Of a DNA stretch of 64,000 nucleotides, positions 11,429-25,175 are shown piece by piece. This DNA comes from Hydractinia symbiolongicarpus (taxonomy: Eukaryota > Cnidaria > Hydrozoa > Anthoathecata > Hydractiniidae): positions 31,863,501 to 31,927,500 of the forward strand of contig NC_079880.1 in NCBI RefSeq assembly GCF_029227915.1. The letters are read 5' to 3'. The first letter of the stretch is position 1. Each line of letters begins with the position of its first letter. The notes beneath the pieces are model-generated. The model saw only the letters and a list, made by a program, of their open reading frames with translations. It had not been told where the DNA came from and searched no databases. A program made the position numbers and the translations under genes.

Positions 11429-13168
11429 CACGTAAATCACGTGTTTCCACGCGCTTGCACAGGTTACCTTTTTTCTAGTCCATCCATCCTACATGGACTA
11501 CTGCGTCCTAAGTCGTTTTCCTTGGCACCATGGCTTTAGAACGCCGTCAACTACATTAAAAGGCCTCTAAATGCCGTAATATAGCCTTTTGCCGCCTAGT
11601 AAAGGCCTTACACGTAATTCCCCTCGTTCCACGTGCTTGTGCAAGTTACCATTGGTCTAGTCCTTCCACTCTCAATATACTACAAGGTCATAAGTCGTTT
11701 TCCCTTGCACCATGGCTTTAGAACGCCGTCAACTACATGCACAGGCCTCTAAAGGCCGTAATATGCCTTATAGAGGCCTAATAAAGGCGATACACGAGAA
11801 TCACGTGGTTCCACGAGGGTGGGCAGGTTACCATTGGTCTAGTCTTTCCACTCTTCATGGACTTCGACGTCCTAAGTCGTTTTCCCTAGCACCATGACTT
11901 TAGAACGCCGTCAACTACATGCACAGGCCTCTAAAGGTTGTGATATGGGCTTTTGCCGGCTAATAAAGGCCTTACGCGTAAATTACGTGCTCCCACGTTC
12001 TTGCGCAGGTTACCATTGGTCTAGTCCTTCCATTCTCCATGGACTACGACGTCTTAAGTCTTTTTCCCCAGCGCCATGGCTTTAGAACGACGTCAACTAC
12101 ATGTACAGGCCTCTAAAGGCCGTAATATGGCCTTTTGCCGCCTATTAAAGGCCTTTCACGTAATTCCCCTCGTTCCACGTGCTTGTGCAAGTTACCATTG
12201 GTCTAGTCCTTCCACTCTCAATATACTACAAGGTCATAAGTCGTTTTCCCTAGCACCATGGGTTTAGAACGCCGTCAACTACATGCACAGGCCTCTAAAG
12301 GTTATGATATGGGCTTTTGCAGCCTAGTAAAGGCGATACACGAGAATCACGTGGTTCCACGAGGGTGTGCAGGTTACCATTGGTCTAGTCCTTCCATTCT
12401 TCATGGACTGCGACGTCCTAAGTCGTTTTCCCTAGCACCATGGCTTTAAAACGCCGTCAACTACATGCACAGGCCTCTAAAGGCCGTAATATGCCTTATA
12501 GAGGCCTAATAATGGCGATACACGAAAATCACGTTGTTCCACGAGTGTGTGCAGGTTACCATTGGTCAACTCCTTCTACTCTTAATGGACTACTACGTTC
12601 TAGGACGATTTCCCTCGCACCATGGCTTTAGAACGCCGTCAACTACATACACAGGCCTCTAAAGGCCGTAATATGGCCTTTTGCCGCCTATTAAAGGCCG
12701 TACACGTAATTCCCCTCGGTTCCACATGCTTGTGCAGGTTACCATTGGTCTAGTCCTTCCATTCTCCATGGACTGCGACGTTCTAAGTCGTTTTCCCCAG
12801 CGCCATGGCTTTAGAACATCGTCAACTACATGCACAGGCCTCTAAAGGCCGTAATATGGCGTTTTGCCGGCTAATAAAGGCCTTACGCGTAAATAACGTG
12901 CTCCCACGCTCTCGCACAGGTTATCATTGGTCTAGTCCTTCCACTCTCCACGGACTGCGACGTTCTAAGTCGTTTTCCCCAGCGCCATGGCTTTAGAACT
13001 TTGTCAACTACATGCACAGGACTCTAAAGCCGTAGTATGGCGTTCTAGAGGCCTAGTAAAGACCTTACGCGTAAATCACGTGTTTAAACGTGCTTGCGCA
13101 GGTTACCATTGGTCTAATCCTTCCATTCTCCATGGACTACGACGTCATAAGTCGTTTTCTTTGGCACT

Positions 13169-13278
13169 ATGGCTTTACAACGCCGTCAACTACATGCACA
13201 GGCCTCTAAAGGCTGTAATATGGCCTTTTGCCGCCTAATAAAGGCCTTACACGTAAATTCCCCGGTTCCACGTGCTTG
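13169..13278 (+). repeat. Truncated 110-bp monomer
   Basis: A 72-bp deletion joins GTGCAGGTTA directly to GAACGCCGTC, removing everything from monomer position 120 to position 9 of the next unit. Both deletion ends carry TTA, so the junction fits recombination or slippage at a 3-bp microhomology. The same variant is at 22218-22327 and 25484-25593, inherited through the 9,049-bp and 3,266-bp duplications. Confidence 0.88.
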
Positions 13279-14733
13279 TGCAGGTTAGAACGCCGTCAAC
13301 TACATGCACAGGCCTCTAAAGGTTGTGATATGGGCTTTTGCCGGCTAATAAAGGCCTTACGCGTAAATTACGTGCTCCCACGTTCTTGCGCAGGTTACTA
13401 TTGGTCTAGTCCTTCCATTCTCCATGGACTACGACGTCTTAAGTCTTTTTCCCCAGCGCCATGGCTTTAGAACGACGTCAACTACATGTACAGGCCTCTA
13501 AAGGCCGTAATATGGCCTTTTGCCGCCTATTAAAGGCCTTTCACGTAATTCCCCTCGTTCCACGTGCTTGTGCAAGTTACCATTGGTCTAGTCCTTCCAC
13601 TCTCAATATACTACAAGGTCATAAGTCGTTTTCCCTAGCACCATGGCTTTAGAACGCCGTCAACTACTTGCACAGTCTTCTAAAGGTTGTGATATGGGCT
13701 TTTGCGGCCTAGTAAAGGCGATACACGAGAATCACGTGGTTCCACGAGGGTGTGCAGGTTACCATTGGTCTAGTCCTTTCACTCTTCATGGACTGCGACG
13801 TCCTAAGTCGTTTTCCCTAGCACCATGGCTTGAGAATGCCGTCAACTGCATGCACAGGCCTCTAAAGGTTGTGATATGGGCTTTTGCCGGCTAATAAAGG
13901 CCTTACGCGTAAATTACGTGCTCCTACGTTCTTGCACAGGTTACCATTGGTCTAGTCCTTCCATTCTCCATGGACTACTACGTTCTAGGACGATTTCCCT
14001 CACGCCATGGCTTTAGAACGCCGTCAACTACATGCACAGGCCTCTAAAGGTTGTGATATGGGCTTTTGGGCCTAGTAAAGGCGATACACGAAAATCACTT
14101 GGTTCCACGAGTGTGTGCAGGTTACCATTGGTCTAGTCCTTCCATTCTCCATGGACTACGACGTCTTAAGTCTTTTTCCCCAGCGCCATGGCTTTAGAAC
14201 GACGCCAACTACATGTGCAGGCCTCTAAAGGCCGTAATATGGCCTTTTGCCGCCTATTAAAGGCCTTTCACGTAAATCACGTGTTTCCACGCGCTTGTAC
14301 AGGTTACCTTTTTTCTAGTCCATCCATCCTACATGGACTACTGCGTCCTAAGTCGTTTTCCTTGGCACCATGGCTTTAGAACTCTGTCAACTACATGCAC
14401 AGGCCTCTAAAAGCCGTAATATGGGCTTTTGGCGGCTAATAAAGGCCTTACGCGTAAATTACGTTCTCCCACGTTCTTGCGCGGGTTACCATTGGTCTAG
14501 TCCTTCCACTGTCCATGGACTGCGACGTCCTAGGTTGTTTTCCCCAGCGCCATGGCTTTAGAACATCGTCAACCTTATGCCCATGCCTCTAAAGGTTGCA
14601 TTATGCTTTTTATATGCCTAATAAAGGCTTGAAACGTAAGTCACGTGGTTCTACGTGGCTGTGCAGGTTACCATTGGTCTACTCCTTCAACTCTTAATGG
14701 ACTACTGCGTCCTAAGTCGTTTTCTTTGGTACC

Positions 14734-14934
14734 TTGGCTTTAGAACTCCGTCAACTACATGGACAGGCCTCTAAAGGCCGTAATACGGCCTTTTGCCCCC
14801 TAATAAAGGCGATACACGAAAATTACGTGGTTCCACGTAAATCCCCCGGTTCCACGTGCTTGTGCAGGTTACCATTGGTCTAGTCCTTCCACTCTTCATG
14901 GACTACGACGTCCTAAGTCGTTTTCCCTAGCACC
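14734..14934 (+). repeat. Extended 201-bp monomer with 19-bp internal duplication
   Basis: After GGTTCCACGT the sequence jumps back 19 bp and continues AAATCCCCCGGTTCCACGTG. The segment around the CACGT motifs at monomer positions 82 and 101 is therefore present twice. The junction lies in the 5-bp microhomology CACGT. Copies are at 23783-23983 and 27049-27249. Confidence 0.85.
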
Positions 14935-15298
14935 ATGACTTTAGAACGCCGTCAACTACATGCACAGGCCTCTAAAGGTTGCGATATGGGCTTTTGCCGG
15001 CTAATAAAGGCCTTACGCGTAAATTACGTGCTCCCACGTTCTTGCGCAGGTTACTATTGGTCTAGTCCTTCCATTCTCCATGGACTACGACGTCTTAAGT
15101 CTTTTTCCCCAGCGCCATGGCTTTAGAACGACGTCAACTACATGTACAGGCCTCTAAAGGCCGTAATATGGCCTTTTGCCGCCTATTAAAGGCCTTTCAC
15201 GTAATTCCCCTCGTTCCACGTGCTTGTGCAAGTTACCATTGGTCTAGTCCTTCCACTCTCAATATACTACAAGGTCATAAGTCGTTTTCCCTAGCACC

Positions 15299-15524
15299 AT
15301 GGCTTTAGAACGCCGTCAACTACATGCACAGGTCTCTAAAGGTTGTGATATGGGCTTTTGCGGCCTAGTAAAGGCGATACACGAGAATCACGTGGTTCCA
15401 CGAGGGTGTGCAGGTTACCATTGGTCTAGTCCTTCCATTCTCCACGCGCTTGCACAGGTTACCTTTTTTCTAGTCCATCCATCCTACATGGACTACTGCG
15501 TCCTAAGTCGTTTTCCTTGGCACC
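15299..15524 (+). repeat. Extended 226-bp monomer with 44-bp partial duplication
   Basis: The sequence reaches CCATTCTCCA (monomer position about 146) and jumps back to CGCGCTTGCACAGG (position about 103), repeating 44 bp. The shared CCA is a 3-bp microhomology. Copies are at 24348-24573 and 27614-27839. The repeated part is not identical: the second pass has the CGCGCTTGCACAGG and CCTTTTTTCTAG variant. An unequal exchange between two different monomers is therefore more likely than replication slippage inside one. Confidence 0.85.
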
Positions 15525-15967
15525 ATGGCTTTAGAACGCCGTCAACTACATTAAAAGGCCTCTAAATGCCGTAATATAGCCTTTTGCCGCCTAGTAAAGG
15601 CCTTACACGTAATTCCCCTCGTTCCACGTGCTTGTGCAAGTTACCATTGGTCTAGTCCTTCCACTCTCAATATACTACAAGGTCATAAGTCGTTTTCCCT
15701 TGCACCATGGCTTTAGAACGCCGTCAACTACATGCACAGGCCTCTAAAGGCCGTAATATGCCTTATAGAGGCCTAATAAAGGCGATACACGAGAATCACG
15801 TGGTTCCACGAGGGTGGGCAGGTTACCATTGGTCTAGTCCTTCCACTCTTCATGGACTTCGACGTCCTAAGTCGTTTTCCCTAGCACCATGACTTTAGAA
15901 CGCCGTCAACTACATGCACAGGCCTCTAAAGGCCGTAATATGCCTTATAGAGGCCTAATAAAGGCGA

Positions 15968-18900
15968 TACACGTAAATCTCCCTGTTCCACGTGCTTTTG
16001 CAGGTTACCATTGGTCTAGTCCTTCCACTCTCAATGGACTACAAGGTCATAAGTTCGTTTTCCTTGGCACAATGGCTTTAAAACTCTGTCAACTACATGC
16101 ACAGGACTCTAAAAGCCATAATATGGACTTTTGCCGGCTAATAAAGGCCTTACGCGTAAAATACGTGCTCCCACGTTCTTGCGCAGGTTACCATTGGTCT
16201 AGTCCTTCCACTCTCCATGGACTACAAGGTCCTAAGTCGTTTTCCCCAGCGCCATGGCTTTAGAACGCCGTCAACTACATGCACAGGCCTCTAAAGGTTG
16301 TGATATGGGCTTTTGCAGCCTAATAAAGGCGATACACGAGAATCACGTGGTTCCACAAGGGTGTGCAGGTTACCATTGGTCTAGTCCTTCCATTCTTCAA
16401 GGACTGCGACGTCCTAAGTCGTTTTCCTCTTTAGAACATCGTCAACTATATGCACAGGCCTCTAAAGGCCGTAATATGCTTTTTAGAGGCCTAATAAAGA
16501 CTTAACACGTAAATCATGTGGTTCTACGTGCCTGTGTAGGTTACCATTGGTCTACTCTTTCAAATCACAATAGACTACTGCGTCGTTTTCCTTGGTACCA
16601 TTGCTTTAGAACTTTGTCAACTACATGCACAGGACTCTAAAGCCGTAGTATGGCCTTTTAGAGGCCTAATAAAGACCTTACGCGTAAATCACGTGTTTAA
16701 ACGTGCTTGCGCAGGTTACCATTGGTCTAATCCTTCCATTCTCCATGGACTACGACGTCCTTAGTCGTGTTCCGTGCCATCATGGCTTTAGAACGCCGTC
16801 AACTACATGCACAGGCCTCTAAAGACCGTAATATGGCCATTTGCCGCCTATTAAAGCCCTTACGCGTAGATAACGTGCTCCCACGTTCTTGCGCAGGTTA
16901 TCATTGGTCTATTCCTTCCACTCTCCATGGACTGCGACGTCCTAAGTCGTTTTCCCCAGCGCCATGGCTTTAGAACGCCGTCAACTACATGCACAGGCCT
17001 CTAAAGGCCGTAATATGGCCATTTGCCGCCTATTAAAGGCCTTACACGTAAATCTCCCGGTTCCACGTGCTTGTGCATGTTACCATTGGTCTAGTCCTTC
17101 CACTCTCAATGGACTACAAGGTCATAAGTTCGTTTTCCTTGGCACAATGGCTTTAAAACTCTGTCATCTACATGCACAGGACTCTAAAAGCCATAATATG
17201 GACTTTTGCCGGCTAATAAAGGCCTTACGCGTAAAATACGTGCTCCCACGTTCTTGCGCAGGTTACCATTGGTCTAGTCCTTCCACTCTCCATGGACTAC
17301 AAGGTCCTAAGTCGTTTTCCCCAGCGCCATGGCTTTAGAACGCCGTCAACTACATGCACAGGCCTCTAAAGGTTGTGATATGGGCTTTTGCAGCCTAATA
17401 AAGGCGATACACGAGAATCACGTGGTTCCACAAGGGTGTGCAGGTTACCATTGGTCTAGTCCTTCCATTCTCCAAGGACTGCGACGTCCTAAGTCGTGTT
17501 CCGTGCCATCATGGCTTTAGAACGCCGTCAACTACATGCACAGGCCTCTAAAGACCGTAATATGCTTTTTAGAGGCCTAATAAAGACTTAACACGTAAAT
17601 CATGTGGTTCTACGTGCCTGTGTAGGTTACCATTGGTCTACTCTTTCAAATCACAATAGACTACTGCGTCGTTTTCCTTGGTACCATGGCTTTAGAACTT
17701 TGTCAACTACATGCACAGGACTCTAAAGCCGTAGTATGGCCTTTTAGAGGCCTAATAAAGACCTTACACGTAAATCCCCCGGTTCCACGTGCTTATGCAG
17801 GTTACCATTGGTCTAGTCCTTCCACTCTCAATGGACTACAATATCATAAGTCGTTTTCCCTAGCACCTTGGCTTTAGAACTCCGTCAACTACATGGACAG
17901 GCCTCTAAAGGCCGTAATATGCCTTATAGAGGCCTAAAAAAAGGCGATACACAAAATCACGAGGTTACCATTGGTCAACTCCTTCTTCTCTTAATGGACT
18001 ACTACGTTCTAGGACGATTTCCCTCGCACCATGGCTTTAGAACGACGTCAACTACATGTACAGGCCTCTAAAACCGTAATATGGCCTTTTTGCCGCCTAT
18101 TAAAGGCCGTACACGTAATTCCCCTCGTTCCACGTGCTTGTGCAAGTTACCATTGGTCTAGTCCTACCACTCTTCATGGACTGCGACGTCCTAAGTCGTT
18201 TTCCCTAGCACCATGGCTTTAGAACTCTGTCAACTACATGCACAGGCCTCTAAAAGCCGTAATATGGGCTTTTGGCGGCTAATAAAGGCCTGACGCGTAA
18301 ATTACGTGCTCCCACGTTCTTGCGCAGGTTACCATTGGTCTAGTCCTTCCACTGTCCCTGGACTGCGACGTCCTAGCTTGTTTTCCCCAGCGCCATGGCT
18401 TTAGAACATCGTCAACCTTATGCCCAGGCCTCTAAAGGTTGCATTATGCTTTTTATATGCCTAATAAAGGCTTGAAACGTAAGTCACGTGGTTCTACGTG
18501 GATGTGCAGGTTACCATTGGTCTACTCATTCAACTCTTAATGGACTGCTGCGTCCTAAGTCGTTTTCCCTAGCACCATGGCTTTAGAACGCCGTCAACTA
18601 CTTGCACAGTCTTCTAAAGGTTGTGATATGGGCTTTTGCGGCCTAGTAAAGGCGATACACGAGAATCACGTGGTTCCACGAGGGTGTGCAGGTTACCATT
18701 GGTCTAGTCCTTTCACTCTTCATGGACTGCGACGTCCTAAGTCGTTTTCCCTAGCACCATGGCTTGAGAACGCCGTCAACTGCATGCACAGGCCTCTAAA
18801 GGTTGTGATATGGGCTTTTGCCGGCTAATAAAGGCCTTACGCGTAAATTACGTGCTCCTACGTTCTTGCACAGGTTACCATTGGTCTAGTCCTTCCATTC

Positions 18901-21900
18901 TCCATGGACTGCCACGTCCTAAGTCGTTTTCCCCAGCGCCATCGTTTTAGAACATCGTCAACTACATGCACAGGCCTCTAAAGGCCGTAATATGGCCTTT
19001 TGCGGCCTATTAAAGGCCTTTCATGTAAATCACGTGTTTCCACGCGCTTGCACAGGTTACCTTTTTTCTAGTCCATCCATCCTACATGGACTACGACGTC
19101 TTAAGTCGTTTTCTTTGGCACCATTGCTTTAGAACGCCGTCAACTACATGCACAGGCCTCTAAAGGCCGTAATATGGACTTTTGCCGGCTAATAAACGCC
19201 TGACATGTAAATCACGTGTTTCCACGCGCTTGCACAGGTTACCATTTTTCTAGTCCATCCATCCTACATGGACTACGACGTCTTAAGTCGTTTTCTTCGG
19301 CACCATGGCTTTGGAACGCCGTCAAATACATGCACAGGCCTCTAAAGGCCGTAACATGGACCTTTGCCAGCTAATAAAGGCCTTACGCGTAAATAACGTG
19401 CTCCCACGTTCTCGCACAGGTTATCATTGGTCTAGTCCTTCCACTCTCCACGGACTGCGACGTCCTAAGTCGTTTTCCCCAGCGCCATGGCTTTAGAACA
19501 TCGTCAACTACATGCACAGGCCTCTAAAGGCCGTAATATGGACTTTTGCCGGCTAATAAACGCCTTTCATGTAAATCACGTGTTTCCACGCGCTTGCACA
19601 GGTTACCTTTTTTCTAGTCCATCCATCCTACATGGACTACGACGTCTTAAGTCGTTTTCTTTGGCACCATGGCTTTAGAACTTTGTCAACTACATGCACA
19701 GGACTCTAAAGCCGTAGTATGGCCTTCTAGAGGCCTAGTAAAGACCTTACGCGTAAATCACGTGTTTAAACGTGCTTGCGCAGGTTACCATTGGTCTAAT
19801 CCTTCCATTCTCCATGGACTACGACGTCCTAAGTCGTTTTCTTTGGCACTATGGCTTTACAACGCCGTCAACTACATGCACAGGCCTCTAAAGGCTGTAA
19901 TATGGCCTTTTGTCGCCTAATAAAGGCCTTATACGTAAATCCCCCGGTTCCACGTGCTTGTGCAGGTTACCATTGGTCTAGTCCTTCCACTCTCAATGGA
20001 CTACAATATCATAAGTCGTTTTCCCTAGCACCTTTGCTTTTGAACTCCGTCAACTACATGGACAGGCCTCTAAAGGCCGTAATATGCCTTATAGAGGCCT
20101 AAAAAAAGGCGATACACGAAAATCACGTGGTTCCACGAGTGTGTGCAGGTTACCATTGGTCAACTCCTTCTTCTCTTAATGGACTACTACGTTCTAGGAC
20201 GATTTCCCTCGCACCATGGCTTTAGAACGCCGTCAACTACATGCACAGGCCTCTAAAGGTTGTGATATGGGCTTTTGGGCCTAGTAAAGGCGATACACGA
20301 AAATCACTTGGTTCCACGAGTGTGTGCAGGTTACCATTGGTCTAGTCCTTCCATTCTCCATGGACTACGACGTCTTAAGTCTTTTTCCCCAGCGCCATGG
20401 CTTTAGAACGACGCCAACTACATGTACAGGCCTCTAAAGGCCGTAATATGGCCTTTTGCCGCCTATTAAAGGCCTTTCACGTAAATCACGTGTTTCCACG
20501 CGCTTGCACAGGTTACCTTTTTTCTAGTCCATCCATCCTACATGGACTACTGCGTCCTAAGTCGTTTTCCTTGGCACCATGGCTTTAGAACGCCGTCAAC
20601 TACATTAAAAGGCCTCTAAATGCCGTAATATAGCCTTTTGCCGCCTAGTAAAGGCCTTACACGTAATTCCCCTCGTTCCACGTGCTTGTGCAAGTTACCA
20701 TTGGTCTAGTCCTTCCACTCTCAATATACTACAAGGTCATAAGTCGTTTTCCCTTGCACCATGGCTTTAGAACGCCGTCAACTACATGCACAGGCCTCTA
20801 AAGGCCGTAATATGCCTTATAGAGGCCTAATAAAGGCGATACACGAGAATCACGTGGTTCCACGAGGGTGGGCAGGTTACCATTGGTCTAGTCTTTCCAC
20901 TCTTCATGGACTTCGACGTCCTAAGTCGTTTTCCCTAGCACCATGACTTTAGAACGCCGTCAACTACATGCACAGGCCTCTAAAGGTTGTGATATGGGCT
21001 TTTGCCGGCTAATAAAGGCCTTACGCGTAAATTACGTGCTCCCACGTTCTTGCGCAGGTTACCATTGGTCTAGTCCTTCCATTCTCCATGGACTACGACG
21101 TCTTAAGTCTTTTTCCCCAGCGCCATGGCTTTAGAACGACGTCAACTACATGTACAGGCCTCTAAAGGCCGTAATATGGCCTTTTGCCGCCTATTAAAGG
21201 CCTTTCACGTAATTCCCCTCGTTCCACGTGCTTGTGCAAGTTACCATTGGTCTAGTCCTTCCACTCTCAATATACTACAAGGTCATAAGTCGTTTTCCCT
21301 AGCACCATGGGTTTAGAACGCCGTCAACTACATGCACAGGCCTCTAAAGGTTATGATATGGGCTTTTGCAGCCTAGTAAAGGCGATACACGAGAATCACG
21401 TGGTTCCACGAGGGTGTGCAGGTTACCATTGGTCTAGTCCTTCCATTCTTCATGGACTGCGACGTCCTAAGTCGTTTTCCCTAGCACCATGGCTTTAAAA
21501 CGCCGTCAACTACATGCACAGGCCTCTAAAGGCCGTAATATGCCTTATAGAGGCCTAATAATGGCGATACACGAAAATCACGTTGTTCCACGAGTGTGTG
21601 CAGGTTACCATTGGTCAACTCCTTCTACTCTTAATGGACTACTACGTTCTAGGACGATTTCCCTCGCACCATGGCTTTAGAACGCCGTCAACTACATACA
21701 CAGGCCTCTAAAGGCCGTAATATGGCCTTTTGCCGCCTATTAAAGGCCGTACACGTAATTCCCCTCGGTTCCACATGCTTGTGCAGGTTACCATTGGTCT
21801 AGTCCTTCCATTCTCCATGGACTGCGACGTTCTAAGTCGTTTTCCCCAGCGCCATGGCTTTAGAACATCGTCAACTACATGCACAGGCCTCTAAAGGCCG

Positions 21901-24900
21901 TAATATGGCGTTTTGCCGGCTAATAAAGGCCTTACGCGTAAATAACGTGCTCCCACGCTCTCGCACAGGTTATCATTGGTCTAGTCCTTCCACTCTCCAC
22001 GGACTGCGACGTTCTAAGTCGTTTTCCCCAGCGCCATGGCTTTAGAACTTTGTCAACTACATGCACAGGACTCTAAAGCCGTAGTATGGCGTTCTAGAGG
22101 CCTAGTAAAGACCTTACGCGTAAATCACGTGTTTAAACGTGCTTGCGCAGGTTACCATTGGTCTAATCCTTCCATTCTCCATGGACTACGACGTCATAAG
22201 TCGTTTTCTTTGGCACTATGGCTTTACAACGCCGTCAACTACATGCACAGGCCTCTAAAGGCTGTAATATGGCCTTTTGCCGCCTAATAAAGGCCTTACA
22301 CGTAAATTCCCCGGTTCCACGTGCTTGTGCAGGTTAGAACGCCGTCAACTACATGCACAGGCCTCTAAAGGTTGTGATATGGGCTTTTGCCGGCTAATAA
22401 AGGCCTTACGCGTAAATTACGTGCTCCCACGTTCTTGCGCAGGTTACTATTGGTCTAGTCCTTCCATTCTCCATGGACTACGACGTCTTAAGTCTTTTTC
22501 CCCAGCGCCATGGCTTTAGAACGACGTCAACTACATGTACAGGCCTCTAAAGGCCGTAATATGGCCTTTTGCCGCCTATTAAAGGCCTTTCACGTAATTC
22601 CCCTCGTTCCACGTGCTTGTGCAAGTTACCATTGGTCTAGTCCTTCCACTCTCAATATACTACAAGGTCATAAGTCGTTTTCCCTAGCACCATGGCTTTA
22701 GAACGCCGTCAACTACTTGCACAGTCTTCTAAAGGTTGTGATATGGGCTTTTGCGGCCTAGTAAAGGCGATACACGAGAATCACGTGGTTCCACGAGGGT
22801 GTGCAGGTTACCATTGGTCTAGTCCTTTCACTCTTCATGGACTGCGACGTCCTAAGTCGTTTTCCCTAGCACCATGGCTTGAGAATGCCGTCAACTGCAT
22901 GCACAGGCCTCTAAAGGTTGTGATATGGGCTTTTGCCGGCTAATAAAGGCCTTACGCGTAAATTACGTGCTCCTACGTTCTTGCACAGGTTACCATTGGT
23001 CTAGTCCTTCCATTCTCCATGGACTACTACGTTCTAGGACGATTTCCCTCACGCCATGGCTTTAGAACGCCGTCAACTACATGCACAGGCCTCTAAAGGT
23101 TGTGATATGGGCTTTTGGGCCTAGTAAAGGCGATACACGAAAATCACTTGGTTCCACGAGTGTGTGCAGGTTACCATTGGTCTAGTCCTTCCATTCTCCA
23201 TGGACTACGACGTCTTAAGTCTTTTTCCCCAGCGCCATGGCTTTAGAACGACGCCAACTACATGTGCAGGCCTCTAAAGGCCGTAATATGGCCTTTTGCC
23301 GCCTATTAAAGGCCTTTCACGTAAATCACGTGTTTCCACGCGCTTGTACAGGTTACCTTTTTTCTAGTCCATCCATCCTACATGGACTACTGCGTCCTAA
23401 GTCGTTTTCCTTGGCACCATGGCTTTAGAACTCTGTCAACTACATGCACAGGCCTCTAAAAGCCGTAATATGGGCTTTTGGCGGCTAATAAAGGCCTTAC
23501 GCGTAAATTACGTTCTCCCACGTTCTTGCGCGGGTTACCATTGGTCTAGTCCTTCCACTGTCCATGGACTGCGACGTCCTAGGTTGTTTTCCCCAGCGCC
23601 ATGGCTTTAGAACATCGTCAACCTTATGCCCATGCCTCTAAAGGTTGCATTATGCTTTTTATATGCCTAATAAAGGCTTGAAACGTAAGTCACGTGGTTC
23701 TACGTGGCTGTGCAGGTTACCATTGGTCTACTCCTTCAACTCTTAATGGACTACTGCGTCCTAAGTCGTTTTCTTTGGTACCTTGGCTTTAGAACTCCGT
23801 CAACTACATGGACAGGCCTCTAAAGGCCGTAATACGGCCTTTTGCCCCCTAATAAAGGCGATACACGAAAATTACGTGGTTCCACGTAAATCCCCCGGTT
23901 CCACGTGCTTGTGCAGGTTACCATTGGTCTAGTCCTTCCACTCTTCATGGACTACGACGTCCTAAGTCGTTTTCCCTAGCACCATGACTTTAGAACGCCG
24001 TCAACTACATGCACAGGCCTCTAAAGGTTGCGATATGGGCTTTTGCCGGCTAATAAAGGCCTTACGCGTAAATTACGTGCTCCCACGTTCTTGCGCAGGT
24101 TACTATTGGTCTAGTCCTTCCATTCTCCATGGACTACGACGTCTTAAGTCTTTTTCCCCAGCGCCATGGCTTTAGAACGACGTCAACTACATGTACAGGC
24201 CTCTAAAGGCCGTAATATGGCCTTTTGCCGCCTATTAAAGGCCTTTCACGTAATTCCCCTCGTTCCACGTGCTTGTGCAAGTTACCATTGGTCTAGTCCT
24301 TCCACTCTCAATATACTACAAGGTCATAAGTCGTTTTCCCTAGCACCATGGCTTTAGAACGCCGTCAACTACATGCACAGGTCTCTAAAGGTTGTGATAT
24401 GGGCTTTTGCGGCCTAGTAAAGGCGATACACGAGAATCACGTGGTTCCACGAGGGTGTGCAGGTTACCATTGGTCTAGTCCTTCCATTCTCCACGCGCTT
24501 GCACAGGTTACCTTTTTTCTAGTCCATCCATCCTACATGGACTACTGCGTCCTAAGTCGTTTTCCTTGGCACCATGGCTTTAGAACGCCGTCAACTACAT
24601 TAAAAGGCCTCTAAATGCCGTAATATAGCCTTTTGCCGCCTAGTAAAGGCCTTACACGTAATTCCCCTCGTTCCACGTGCTTGTGCAAGTTACCATTGGT
24701 CTAGTCCTTCCACTCTCAATATACTACAAGGTCATAAGTCGTTTTCCCTTGCACCATGGCTTTAGAACGCCGTCAACTACATGCACAGGCCTCTAAAGGC
24801 CGTAATATGCCTTATAGAGGCCTAATAAAGGCGATACACGAGAATCACGTGGTTCCACGAGGGTGGGCAGGTTACCATTGGTCTAGTCCTTCCACTCTTC

Positions 24901-25016
24901 ATGGACTTCGACGTCCTAAGTCGTTTTCCCTAGCACCATGACTTTAGAACGCCGTCAACTACATGCACAGGCCTCTAAAGGCCGTAATATGCCTTATAGA
25001 GGCCTAATAAAGGCGA
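15968..25016 (+). repeat. Higher-order repeat unit, 9,049 bp / 50 monomers, copy 2
   Basis: This unit directly abuts copy 1 and is almost identical to it. Differences I noticed are at about 17,166 (CTGTCATCTA against CTGTCAACTA at 8,117) and about 19,932 (TTATACG against TTACACG at 10,883). It ends about 80 bp into the monomer that starts at 24938. There copy 1 changes to a new round of the unit, while this copy continues with CACGAGAATCACG. Such close identity over 9 kb implies a very recent duplication or gene conversion. Confidence 0.9.
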
Positions 25017-25175
25017 TACACGAGAATCACGTGGTTCCACGAGGGTGGGCAGGTTACCATTGGTCTAGTCCTTCCACTCTTCATGGACTTCGACGTCCTA
25101 AGTCGTTTTCCCTAGCACCATGACTTTAGAACGCCGTCAACTACATGCACAGGCCTCTAAAGGTTGTGATATGGG
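21910..25175 (+). repeat. 3,266-bp / 18-monomer unit, copy a
   Basis: The end of the second 9,049-bp unit is itself the template for another tandem duplication. Monomers at 22036, 22510, 23237, 23984 and 24756 recur 3,266 bp further on (25302, 25776, 26503, 27250, 28022). The start lies in the monomer at 21854: its second half, from about CCGGCTAATAAAGG, is shared with 25120, while its first half is not. The unit carries the 110-, 201- and 226-bp variants. Confidence 0.85.

Larger units (their letters stand above)
6919..15967 (+). repeat. Higher-order repeat unit, 9,049 bp / 50 monomers, copy 1
   Basis: Each monomer start from 7023 to 15889 has a partner exactly 9,049 bp downstream (7205/16254, 8982/18031, 13461/22510, 15707/24756). 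The left boundary is sharp. At 15968 the monomer that began at 15889 switches to the sequence found at 6919, and the shared bases at the switch are TACACG. The unit spans about 50 monomers, including length variants of 110, 163, 201 and 226 bp, which are repeated at the same offset. Length-variant monomers shared in register show a true segmental duplication, not a chance phase match. Confidence 0.9.
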
